In this document: positions 1-5,966 of the stretch, one piece after another
How positions within the stretch are numbered: position 1 is the first letter of the stretch
How the letters are laid out: each line of letters opens with the position of its first letter
Assembly (NCBI GenBank): GCA_009929095.1
Contig: SABF01000073.1
Location: 1 to 7,301, forward strand
Reading direction: 5' to 3'
Length of the DNA: 7,301 nt
Source of the DNA: Erysipelotrichia bacterium
GTDB lineage: Bacteria > Bacillota_I > Bacilli_A > Erysipelotrichales > Erysipelotrichaceae
The notes under the pieces: generated by a model
Database searches by the model: none
What the model was told of the DNA's origin: nothing
What the model saw: the letters and a program-made list of their open reading frames with translations, nothing else
Position numbers and translations under genes: made by a program

Positions 1-8
1 GTCTGCGG

Positions 9-14
9 CCTCCT
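9..14 (-). promoter_or_regulatory. leftward Shine-Dalgarno AGGAGG of a gene starting just outside the window
   Basis: The plus strand CCTCCT reads AGGAGG on the minus strand, followed by 8 nt to the window edge without a start codon. With normal spacing the start codon must lie within a few bases beyond position 1. Combined with two CIRCE operators this predicts a heat-shock gene (hrcA, groES, dnaK, clp or similar). The gene itself is not visible. Confidence 0.6.
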
Positions 15-40
15 TAGCACTCTAACTTACTGTCTGCTAA
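14..40. promoter_or_regulatory. CIRCE operator 1 (HrcA binding site)
   Basis: The left arm TTAGCACTC (14-22) matches the CIRCE consensus exactly. After a 9-nt spacer the right arm GTCTGCTAA (32-40) matches GAGTGCTAA at 7 of 9 positions. CIRCE (TTAGCACTC-N9-GAGTGCTAA) is the inverted-repeat operator of the heat-shock repressor HrcA. On the leftward strand this copy lies between the predicted transcription start (about 37) and the ribosome binding site (9-14), the classic place for CIRCE in groE and dnaK leaders. Confidence 0.85.
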
Positions 41-43
41 ATG

Positions 44-72
44 AGTTTAGCACTCTTGCGCGTAGAGTGCAA
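44..72 (-). promoter_or_regulatory. leftward sigma-A type promoter overlapping CIRCE 2
   Basis: Read on the minus strand, TTGCAC (72 to 67) and TAAACT (49 to 44) are separated by 17 nt and match the -35 and -10 consensus hexamers at 4 of 6 positions each. Transcription would start near 37 and run out of the window to the left through CIRCE 1. The match to the hexamers alone is modest; the placement of both operators around it is what makes it convincing. Confidence 0.55.
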
Positions 73-73
73 G
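47..73. promoter_or_regulatory. CIRCE operator 2 (HrcA binding site)
   Basis: TTAGCACTC (47-55), an exact 9-nt spacer, then GAGTGCAAG (65-73), which is 7 of 9 to the consensus right arm. It lies exactly 33 bp from operator 1, about three helical turns, so both repressor dimers would face the same side of the DNA. It covers the predicted leftward -35 and -10 and ends 36 bp before the rightward VTT gene. HrcA bound here could therefore affect transcription in either direction. Confidence 0.88.
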
Positions 74-97
74 CCTAGGAAAGAAAATTGAAATGAT

Positions 98-103
98 TAC
101 AAT
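98..103 (+). promoter_or_regulatory. candidate -10 element for the VTT gene
   Basis: TACAAT is 5 of 6 to TATAAT and lies 6 nt before the ATG at 110. No good -35 hexamer stands 16-18 nt upstream, and no Shine-Dalgarno sequence precedes the ATG at useful spacing; the nearest purine run is at 77-83. If this -10 is real, transcription would begin at or next to the start codon, giving a leaderless mRNA. Weak on its own. Confidence 0.3.
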
Positions 104-109
104 ATAGAT

Positions 110-799
110 ATGAGCAGAACTGAGAAAAAAATCACTAGGCGAAAGCTGATGACAGTCAGCCTGACCTTCATCACCATTTTGATTGTGCTCTTCATTCTAG
201 TGAATCAGTTCGACATGAACTGGCAGGATATCATAAGCTATACACCAAAGAATAAGATTCTGGCCGGTTTTCTATTTCAGGTGTTTTATGCGCTTAAGTC
301 TCTGACTGTATTCTTTCCGCTGCCAATGCTTCAGCTGGCAGTCGGTCATCTGTTTCCAGTTGGCTGGGCACTGGTGGTTAATTTCTGCGGCATCATTGTT
401 GCAGTCAGCTGCCCGTTCTTTCTCGGATGGAAGAAAGGGGAGCAGTATGTGTCAGCAGTTGTGGAGAAAGTGGATGCGATTGAAAAGATCGAATCACTGC
501 AGAGTGACAATATTATTTTTTCAACTTATATGATTCGTATGCTTCAGCTTCCGCTGGACCTTGTTTCCCTGTTTCTGGGTTCAGAGCATATCAGCTATGG
601 CAGATATCTTGCAGGAAGTCTGCTGGGCCTTGCCCCGGTAACGATTGCCATCACTCTTATAGGTGAGACTATTACAGATATTCATTCATCGGAATTTATG
701 TTCACTCTGATTCTTATGGTTCTGATCATCGCTGTATCTATGCTGATCTTCTGGCTGTATACACGCCATCATCGCAAAGAATCAAAAAATGGAATCTGA
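110..799 (+). CDS. TVP38/TMEM64 (VTT domain) family membrane protein
   Basis: A 229-residue integral membrane protein of the VTT (SNARE-associated/DedA-like) family, found in bacterial inner membranes. Transport or lipid scrambling roles are known or suspected for relatives; the substrate here cannot be told. A basic cytoplasmic N-terminus (KKITRRK, residues 6-12) precedes a hydrophobic segment at about 14-34. Further membrane or re-entrant segments lie at about 49-83, 86-107, 144-184 and 196-217, with a basic tail. Family marks are the FFPLPMLQLAVGHLFP stretch at 68-83 and the second half R143, P148, D150, G157, Y166, G169-S170, G173 and P176. Length is usual for the family. The start at 110 has no clear ribosome binding site; a later ATG at 149 would lose the basic N-terminus, so 110 is preferred. 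It lies next to the CIRCE pair and 31 nt before the fumarase operon, which it may or may not belong to. Confidence 0.85.
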   Translation: MSRTEKKITRRKLMTVSLTFITILIVLFILVNQFDMNWQDIISYTPKNKILAGFLFQVFYALKSLTVFFPLPMLQLAVGHLFPVGWALVVNFCGIIVAVSCPFFLGWKKGEQYVSAVVEKVDAIEKIESLQSDNIIFSTYMIRMLQLPLDLVSLFLGSEHISYGRYLAGSLLGLAPVTIAITLIGETITDIHSSEFMFTLILMVLIIAVSMLIFWLYTRHHRKESKNGI

Positions 800-818
800 A
801 TAATCTTCAATTCTGTAA

Positions 819-824
819 TACAAT
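819..824 (+). promoter_or_regulatory. candidate -10 element before fumarase alpha
   Basis: TACAAT again stands exactly 6 nt before an ATG (831), the same hexamer and distance as before the VTT gene. The 31-nt gap 800-830 has no Shine-Dalgarno sequence and no convincing -35. This suggests either a leaderless start for the operon or read-through from the VTT gene with weak initiation. Low confidence. Confidence 0.25.
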
Positions 825-830
825 CATTTC

Positions 831-1676
831 ATGAGAGAAATCAATGTAAATAGAGTTACTGAGTCTTTATGCGAGGCCTGCGGTTTCATTGCCTGCAATT
901 GTTCGCCGGATATTTATGAGGCACTGAAACATGGTGCTGAGCAGGAAACATCAGAGCAAAGCAGAATGGCGATGGATATGCTGCTGAAAAATGCGGAGAT
1001 TGCGCACGAAGAACGGATTCCAATCTGTCAGGATACGGGTCTTGCAATCATCTGGCTGACCGTAGGACAGGATGTTCATTTCATTAATGGAGATATAAAT
1101 GAAGCAATTCAGCTTGGAATCCGAAAGGGATATACCGGGCATTTCCTCAGGGCATCAGCAGTGGATGATCCATTATTTAATAGAATCAATACAAAAGATA
1201 ATACTCCAGCCGTCATTTATACCTCAATTGTTCCGGGTGATCAGGTGAAAATTGAACTGATGGCCAAAGGCTTTGGCTCAGAGAATATGAGCCGTGTCAA
1301 AATGCTTAAACCGGCAGAGGGAATGGATGGTGTAAAGCAGTTTGTGCTGGAGACAATCAAGATGGCTGGACCAAATGCCTGTCCGCCGATGATCGTAGGT
1401 GTCGGCATTGGCGGCACTTTTGACAGTTGTGCTGTCATGAGCAAGCATTCTCTTTTGCGCCCTCTATCACAGAACAATGAAAACTCGGAATATGCCTCTA
1501 TGGAACGAGAACTCTGTGAACAGGCAAATTTATTGAAAATCGGTCCGATGGGACTGCATGGGAAAACAACAGTACTGAAGATCCAGATTGAGCAGTCACC
1601 GACCCATATTGCAGGATTGCCATGTGCAGTGAATATCTGCTGTCATGCCTGCCGGCATGCGGAGGTAATCCTATGA
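831..1676 (+). CDS. class I fumarate hydratase, alpha subunit
   Basis: This 281-residue protein is the N-terminal, iron-sulfur half of a two-subunit class I fumarase (FumA/TtdA type), a cytoplasmic [4Fe-4S] hydro-lyase that interconverts fumarate and malate with the beta subunit. Cluster cysteines are visible at C66 (CQDTG), C184 (NACPP) and C271 (in the NxxCH context near the C-terminus). The KGFGSENMS motif (146-154) and GVGIGGTFD (190-198) are typical. Length is normal. Tartrate dehydratase alpha subunits are close relatives, but the malic enzyme downstream argues for malate as product. Cysteines are unusually frequent near both ends (C14, C17, C22, C24; C265, C270, C271, C274). The stop overlaps the ATG of the beta subunit (ATGA), implying coupled translation and equal subunit supply. 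No Shine-Dalgarno sequence is seen before 831. Confidence 0.93.
   Translation: MREINVNRVTESLCEACGFIACNCSPDIYEALKHGAEQETSEQSRMAMDMLLKNAEIAHEERIPICQDTGLAIIWLTVGQDVHFINGDINEAIQLGIRKGYTGHFLRASAVDDPLFNRINTKDNTPAVIYTSIVPGDQVKIELMAKGFGSENMSRVKMLKPAEGMDGVKQFVLETIKMAGPNACPPMIVGVGIGGTFDSCAVMSKHSLLRPLSQNNENSEYASMERELCEQANLLKIGPMGLHGKTTVLKIQIEQSPTHIAGLPCAVNICCHACRHAEVIL
1661..1666 (+). promoter_or_regulatory. ribosome binding site deciding the beta-subunit start
   Basis: GGAGGT lies inside the end of the alpha gene, 6 nt before the ATG at 1673. This selects 1673 over the upstream in-frame ATG at 1622, whose extra residues would be translated out of frame through the conserved C-terminus of the alpha subunit. 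Confidence 0.8.
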
Positions 1677-2200
1677 TCAAACTTACTTTTCCGCTGAATG
1701 AAGAACAGCGTGATTCTGTTCATGCTGGAGATTATGTACTGCTGTCAGGAGAAATTTATACGGCAAGAGATGCTGCGCACAAGCTGATCTTTGAGATGAT
1801 TAAAAACAATGAAACGCTTCCTTTTGATCTGCGAAATGCCTGTATTTATTACGTAGGACCTACTCCGGCAGCCCCTGATCAGATCATTGGATCAGCAGGA
1901 CCGACAACCTCTTCCCGAATGGATTTCTATACTCCTAAAATGATGGAGCATGGACTTACCTGCATGATTGGCAAGGGAAGACGCAGCGATGAAGTGAAAA
2001 AAGCAATCATCAAGAATCACGGGGTCTATTTTGTGGCTTGCGGCGGAGCTGGAGCGTTGCTATCTCACTGCATAATCAAACGGGAAATGGTAGCATTCGA
2101 GAATCTTCTGAGCGAAGCGGTAACTCGACTGACTATAAAGGATTTCCCGTGTTTTGTCGGAATTGATACTAAAGGAAATGATATTTATGATTCTGATTAG
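1673..2200 (+). CDS. class I fumarate hydratase, beta subunit
   Basis: The 175-residue C-terminal half of class I fumarase, which completes the active site with the iron-sulfur alpha subunit. Family motifs appear in order: LLSGEIYTARDAAHK (23-37), YYVGPTPA (59-66), GPTTSSRMD (76-84), MIGKG (98-102) and GGAGALLS (124-131). The length matches the stand-alone beta subunits of two-subunit fumarases and L-tartrate dehydratases; in fused enzymes such as E. coli FumA this is the C-terminal domain. The start overlaps the alpha stop by 4 nt, and its 3' end overlaps the next gene by 14 nt, so it is translationally coupled on both sides. All expected blocks are intact. Confidence 0.93.
   Translation: MIKLTFPLNEEQRDSVHAGDYVLLSGEIYTARDAAHKLIFEMIKNNETLPFDLRNACIYYVGPTPAAPDQIIGSAGPTTSSRMDFYTPKMMEHGLTCMIGKGRRSDEVKKAIIKNHGVYFVACGGAGALLSHCIIKREMVAFENLLSEAVTRLTIKDFPCFVGIDTKGNDIYDSD
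2171..2176 (+). promoter_or_regulatory. ribosome binding site deciding the TudS-like start
   Basis: AAAGGA ends 10 nt before the ATG at 2187 but only 1 nt before the ATG at 2178. The former spacing is workable and the latter is not, so translation should begin at 2187, directly with the conserved MILISACLAG start of the family. Confidence 0.6.
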
Positions 2201-2618
2201 TGCATGTCTTGCAGGAGTCAACTGCAAGTATTCGGGCGGCAATAACGAAGTCAGGGAAATTAGAGAACTGATGGAACAGGGCAAGGCAATTGCGGTATGT
2301 CCTGAGCAGTTAGGCGGACTGTCAACACCACGAGCTTCCAGTGAACTTCTGAATGGAAGGGTGATCAATACTGCCGGGGAAGACGTAACTGCACAGTTTC
2401 AAAAAGGAGCAGAGCTTGCATTGGACATCTGCAGGAAAAACTGCTGTACTATGGCAATTCTGAAATCGTACAGTCCATCCTGCGGATGCAATGGTGTATA
2501 TGACGGCACGTTCTCTCATCATGCAATTGATGGGAAAGGATGCTTTGCAAAAAGGTTGAGTGATGAAGGAATTGAATGCTGTACAGCGGAAGAATACATA
2601 AAGGAGATCAAGAAATGA
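2187..2618 (+). CDS. DUF523 family protein, TudS-like iron-sulfur desulfurase
   Basis: A 143-residue DUF523 protein. The characterised member of this family is the thiouracil desulfurase TudS, a non-redox [4Fe-4S] enzyme that removes sulfur from thiolated uracil; its cluster is held by three cysteines, leaving one iron free for the substrate. Matching blocks here are SACLAG (5-10, C7), CPEQLGGLSTPR (38-49, C38) and SPSCG (96-100, C99). C7, C38 and C99 are therefore the likely cluster ligands. Eleven cysteines in total is high for the size. Length is normal for single-domain members. It overlaps the fumarase beta stop by 14 nt and its own stop overlaps the malic enzyme start (ATGA), so it is a committed operon member. 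Its substrate here is unknown: thiouracil salvage, another thio-compound, or a role tied to the fumarase cluster are all possible; the last is only a guess. Confidence 0.85.
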   Translation: MILISACLAGVNCKYSGGNNEVREIRELMEQGKAIAVCPEQLGGLSTPRASSELLNGRVINTAGEDVTAQFQKGAELALDICRKNCCTMAILKSYSPSCGCNGVYDGTFSHHAIDGKGCFAKRLSDEGIECCTAEEYIKEIKK

Positions 2619-3805
2619 GTGTTTATGAAGAATCACTGAAACTGCACGAAGAACATCGCGGAAAACTGACTTTGGAATCTAAGGTTCCCTGTGAAACAGC
2701 GGCAGATCTCAGTCTTGCCTATACTCCGGGTGTTGCTCAGCCCTGTCTTGAGATTCAAAAGGATGAAGAAAAATCCTATATATATACGGATCGAGCTAAT
2801 ACAGTAGCTGTAGTAACCGATGGTACTGCAGTGCTTGGTCTTGGCGATATCGGTGCAGCAGCCGGCCTCCCGGTCATGGAGGGAAAGGCACTTCTGATGA
2901 AGCGCTTTGCCGGTATTGATGCCTGGCCAATTTGCCTGAATACGAAGGATCCTGAAGAAATTATTTCCATCTGCAAGGCAATTGCACCAGGCTTTGGAGC
3001 TATCAATCTGGAAGATATCAGTGCGCCAAGGTGTGTCACGATTGAACGTCGGCTGATTGAGGAATGCCCAATTCCGGTATTCCATGACGACCAGCACGGC
3101 ACTGCAATTGTCGTTCTGGCAGCATTGATCAACTGTATGAAACTGAAGAAGGAAAAACCGGAAGACATGAAAGTAGTCGTCAGCGGCTGCGGTGCTGCCG
3201 GAAGCTCAATTATTCGCATGCTTTCAGGATATGGGTTCAAACGAATTTATGCTTTTGACATCAATGGCTGTGTAGATCCGGATCATAGTGAAGATTATGA
3301 CAGTCTTAAGATGGAATTGCTGAAGTATGTTAATCCTGATCACCAGCATTATGCAGATCTGGCAGAAGGATTAAAGGGTGCAGATATCTTTATCGGTGTC
3401 AGTGCGCCGCGTCTTGTTACAAGAGAAATGGTACAGTCCATGAATTCAGGCAATATTGTATTCTCCATGGCCAATCCGGAACCGGAGATTACTTATGAAG
3501 ATGCCAAAGCAGCTGGTGCATATATCATTGGCACTGGCCGAAGCGACTATCCTAACCAGGTGAATAATCTGCTTGCATTCCCGGGGCTCTTCCGCGGTGC
3601 TCTGGATGCCAGAGCAACTAAAATTACCGAGCATATGAAAATGGCGGCTTCCATCGCGATTGCTTCATTGATTGAAGAGTGCGATTTGAATCCGGAGCAT
3701 ATTATCGTCTCTCCATTTGACAGCCGAGTTGTACCATCTGTTGCCAAGGCAGTCGGCCTGGCATGTCATGAAGATGGCTGCTGCCGCAAAGGAAATGAGA
3801 AATGA
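2615..3805 (+). CDS. malic enzyme (malate to pyruvate, NAD(P)-dependent)
   Basis: A 396-residue short-form bacterial malic enzyme that oxidatively decarboxylates malate to pyruvate and CO2 with reduction of NAD(P). Visible motifs are AYTPGVA (35-41, catalytic Y36), TDGTAVLGLGDIG (68-80), MEGKA (88-92, catalytic K91), NLEDI (131-135, metal ligand region E133/D134), FHDDQHGTA (156-164), the dinucleotide fold GCGAAG (191-196) and NPEPE (287-291). It lacks the phosphotransacetylase-like domain of long MaeB enzymes. The acidic D215 at the end of the second strand of the nucleotide fold leans towards NAD rather than NADP, but this is tentative. The start at 2615 follows AAGGAG (2601-2606) at 8 nt spacing and overlaps the upstream stop; an in-frame ATG at 2576 would read through the end of the TudS-like gene and is rejected. 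It uses the product of the upstream fumarase. Confidence 0.94.
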   Translation: MSVYEESLKLHEEHRGKLTLESKVPCETAADLSLAYTPGVAQPCLEIQKDEEKSYIYTDRANTVAVVTDGTAVLGLGDIGAAAGLPVMEGKALLMKRFAGIDAWPICLNTKDPEEIISICKAIAPGFGAINLEDISAPRCVTIERRLIEECPIPVFHDDQHGTAIVVLAALINCMKLKKEKPEDMKVVVSGCGAAGSSIIRMLSGYGFKRIYAFDINGCVDPDHSEDYDSLKMELLKYVNPDHQHYADLAEGLKGADIFIGVSAPRLVTREMVQSMNSGNIVFSMANPEPEITYEDAKAAGAYIIGTGRSDYPNQVNNLLAFPGLFRGALDARATKITEHMKMAASIAIASLIEECDLNPEHIIVSPFDSRVVPSVAKAVGLACHEDGCCRKGNEK

Positions 3806-4722
3806 AAAAGGCACTGATTATTGCGCCATGTGCTGTTGATCTTGCAGTGCATGTTGCAGCACTGCCAAAATCAGATGAAGAAATAAAACCAATACGCAGT
3901 GTCTTGCGGATTGGCTCTTTTGGTTGGTGTGCGGCATGTGTATTTGAAATGCTTCATCTTCCCTATGAACTGATCGCTCCGATCGGGACCGGAATATATG
4001 GAGATGAAGTGCGGCAGCAGGCGGAGAAAAGAAGTATTTCCCTGAATATTCAATGTGCAGAAATCAGTGGCTGTACCTATACAATGATTGATCCGCAGGG
4101 CAACCGCGGAATGATGAGTGTGCCGGGTGCAGAACTTACCTTTAGGGAAGAATATCTTAGAGTGGTCAATCCGGATGAAATTGGCAGTGTACTCGTCGGC
4201 GGCACAATGTTGGCTGGAAATGATCGCGATGAACTAATTGAAGCACTGAAGCCTTATAAAGGGAAAATATTGCTGCAAGCTGGCGGACTTGACAAAATAA
4301 CAGATGAAATATGTTCATTGAGACCGATACTGCATATGAGCGAAGAGGAAGTTGGCATCCTGAATAATGGGCAGGACGCGGAAGACATTCTCGATGCTGT
4401 ACAGAAACTGACCGCAAAGACCAAAGCTCCGGCTGTCGTTCTTATGAGCAATGGAAATGCACTTTATACAGAAGGTCGGCAGGGAATGAGCACTTCTGGA
4501 ACGATCGAGACAGTACTGGATCCAAGCGGAGCTGAAGAAAGTCATGCAGCAGCCTATCTGGCTGCCAGACTATCCGGACTGTATCCAAGAACTGCACTGG
4601 CATATGCCTGGCAGTATATTTCGCCGATTCTTAAAACTGATGAAATGACACTCCCGGAATCCGATGGAGAAGAACAGCGAAAAAAACTTGCCAATGCGAT
4701 TATGGAGAAAGCGTCTGACTGA
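3802..4722 (+). CDS. PfkB-fold (ribokinase-like) protein with degenerate active site
   Basis: A 306-residue protein with the overall plan of PfkB/ribokinase sugar kinases. The GTGIYGDEV stretch (62-70) matches the GxDxxGDE block, residues 91-110 match the lid strand and GxR turn, and VLDPSGAEESHAAAYLAA (238-255) aligns with the C-terminal signature DTxGAGDxFxxG. There the anion-hole glycine and the catalytic aspartate of GAGD are replaced by glutamates E245 and E246. The N-terminal GGxxxN block reads IGSFGWCAA (37-45) without the asparagine, and the NxxE metal motif reads SEEE (180-183). Kinase activity is therefore doubtful; it may be a non-catalytic or altered enzyme, or a diverged member with an unusual substrate. 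It overlaps the malic enzyme stop by 4 nt with AAAGGA (3788-3793) before it, so it is expressed with the fumarase and malic enzyme. The frame is open and intact over normal length, which argues against simple decay. Confidence 0.75.
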   Translation: MKKALIIAPCAVDLAVHVAALPKSDEEIKPIRSVLRIGSFGWCAACVFEMLHLPYELIAPIGTGIYGDEVRQQAEKRSISLNIQCAEISGCTYTMIDPQGNRGMMSVPGAELTFREEYLRVVNPDEIGSVLVGGTMLAGNDRDELIEALKPYKGKILLQAGGLDKITDEICSLRPILHMSEEEVGILNNGQDAEDILDAVQKLTAKTKAPAVVLMSNGNALYTEGRQGMSTSGTIETVLDPSGAEESHAAAYLAARLSGLYPRTALAYAWQYISPILKTDEMTLPESDGEEQRKKLANAIMEKASD

Positions 4723-4734
4723 CCTTGAGATGTT

Positions 4735-5949
4735 ATGAATATTGAAGAAATAATGATGGTTCTGCTGGGAAAAGATGATCATGAAGCTTACCGGCTGCTT
4801 TTGCAACTGGAAGAACAGTCGACTGAATCAGAAGTGCTATATGACTGTTTTGATGAGTTTCTGCGGCTTCTGGACAACCCAAAATCACTGGTAAGAACCA
4901 GAGGATTTCGCTTGATCTGTGCTCAGGCAAAATGGGACGATGAAAAGAAAATTGATCAAAATTTGGATCGTATTCTTTCTGCACTGAATGACCCAAAGCA
5001 GACTGCAGTCCGTCAGATGCTTGCTGCAATGAAATGTCTGGCTGCAGAAAAGCCGGAACTGAATCAAAAGATCAGTCAAAAACTGAAGCACATGAATTTA
5101 TTAAAATACAGTGACTCAATGAGACCGCTGATTCAGAAGGACATTGAAGCACTGCAGCAGATGATGTACGGAACAGATATCAAAAGAAAGAGTTTAATGG
5201 AATCGGAATTTATAAATCTTACGAAAGAAAACATAGCTCAGGAACACCTTTCCTGCATTATTCGTTCAAGAAAGCTTCATCCTGGTGTAGAAGCCAAGCG
5301 TGCATGGCTTTCTGATCGTCTGGCAGAAGGACATGTCTTTCGCAAACTGAATGCTAAAGGCACAGTATTCATTGAATATGCACCTCTGGAAACAGCCTGG
5401 GTGCCAGTTATTGGTGATCAGTATCTATATCTTTACTGTCTTTGGACAAGCGGTGAATACCGCGGAAAAGGCTATGGAAGACAGCTCCTTGATTACTGCA
5501 TTGAGGATGCCAAAGCCAGTGGCAAGTCGGGGATCTGCATGCTTGGAGCAGACAAGCAGAAGGGCTGGCTGACAGATCAGTCATTTGCAATCAAGCATGG
5601 ATTCCGGAAAGTGGATACTGCCGAAGGCGGATATCAGCTTCTGGCATATTCTCTGGATGGCACAGTTCCTCGGTTTGCTCCATCAGCGAAAGCCGGAACA
5701 ATCAGTGATCAGCAGCTGACAATTTATTATGATCATCAATGTCCTTATGTTATTCAGGCGATTGATACAGTGCAGAACTACTGCACAGAACAGAAAATCC
5801 CAGTTCATTTCATCGAAGTAAAAAAATTGAAGCAGGCAAAACAGCTCCCATGCGTATTCAATAATTGGGCGGTTTTTTATAAAGGTACAATACAGAATGT
5901 TAATCTGATTGTTGATATCAATGTGCTCAAGCGCATTGTCAGAGAATAA
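4735..5949 (+). CDS. fusion protein: ARM/HEAT-like domain + GNAT acetyltransferase + YoaP C-terminal domain
   Basis: This 404-residue protein has three parts. Residues 1-145 are all-helical with repeating leucine-rich helices and resemble the stand-alone ARM/HEAT-like proteins of Bacillota often annotated as SufBD proteins (for example VRTRGFRLICAQAKWDDEKK, 53-72). Residues 157-308 are a GNAT N-acetyltransferase whose acetyl-CoA loop is R243-GKGYG-248. Residues 325-404 match the YoaP-type C-terminal extension, with a CPY motif (336-338) and the LPCVFNNWAVFYKG block (371-384). YoaP-like GNATs normally stand alone at roughly 250 residues, so the N-terminal part looks like a gene fusion. The start lies 12 nt after the PfkB-like stop with only a poor ribosome binding site, suggesting coupling. 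A purine run precedes an internal in-frame ATG at 5197, which could give a GNAT-only product. The acetylated substrate is unknown. Confidence 0.8.
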   Translation: MNIEEIMMVLLGKDDHEAYRLLLQLEEQSTESEVLYDCFDEFLRLLDNPKSLVRTRGFRLICAQAKWDDEKKIDQNLDRILSALNDPKQTAVRQMLAAMKCLAAEKPELNQKISQKLKHMNLLKYSDSMRPLIQKDIEALQQMMYGTDIKRKSLMESEFINLTKENIAQEHLSCIIRSRKLHPGVEAKRAWLSDRLAEGHVFRKLNAKGTVFIEYAPLETAWVPVIGDQYLYLYCLWTSGEYRGKGYGRQLLDYCIEDAKASGKSGICMLGADKQKGWLTDQSFAIKHGFRKVDTAEGGYQLLAYSLDGTVPRFAPSAKAGTISDQQLTIYYDHQCPYVIQAIDTVQNYCTEQKIPVHFIEVKKLKQAKQLPCVFNNWAVFYKGTIQNVNLIVDINVLKRIVRE

Positions 5950-5951
5950 AC

Positions 5952-5957
5952 AGGAGG
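5952..5957 (+). promoter_or_regulatory. strong ribosome binding site of the GyrI-like gene
   Basis: AGGAGG stands 9 nt before the ATG at 5967. It is the strongest Shine-Dalgarno sequence within the gene row. It lies inside the small inverted repeat AGGAG-GG-CTCCT (5952-5963), so a short hairpin could partly mask it, though the stem is only 4-5 bp. Confidence 0.7.
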
Positions 5958-5966
5958 GCTCCTATT

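Noticed and set aside
1622..1672. Upstream start extending fumarase beta by 17 residues
   Set aside because: The extension overlaps the conserved end of the alpha subunit, while a good ribosome binding site at 1661-1666 points to 1673.
2576..2614. Upstream start for malic enzyme
   Set aside because: It would overlap the TudS-like gene by 43 nt; AAGGAG at 2601-2606 and the ATGA overlap support 2615.
2633..3240. Two 154-codon open frames on the minus strand
   Set aside because: They lie fully inside the well-supported malic enzyme gene, have no ribosome binding sites or family resemblance, and read as shadows of its codon pattern. Other minus-strand open frames across the window fail in the same way.
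5351..5572. 73-codon plus-strand open frame
   Set aside because: It is an alternative frame inside the GNAT domain, which has clear motifs in the main frame, and it has no ribosome binding site.
5952..5963. Regulatory hairpin hiding the GyrI-like ribosome binding site
   Set aside because: The stem is at most 5 bp with a 2-nt loop, or 4 bp with a 4-nt loop; such self-complementarity arises easily around AGGAGG.
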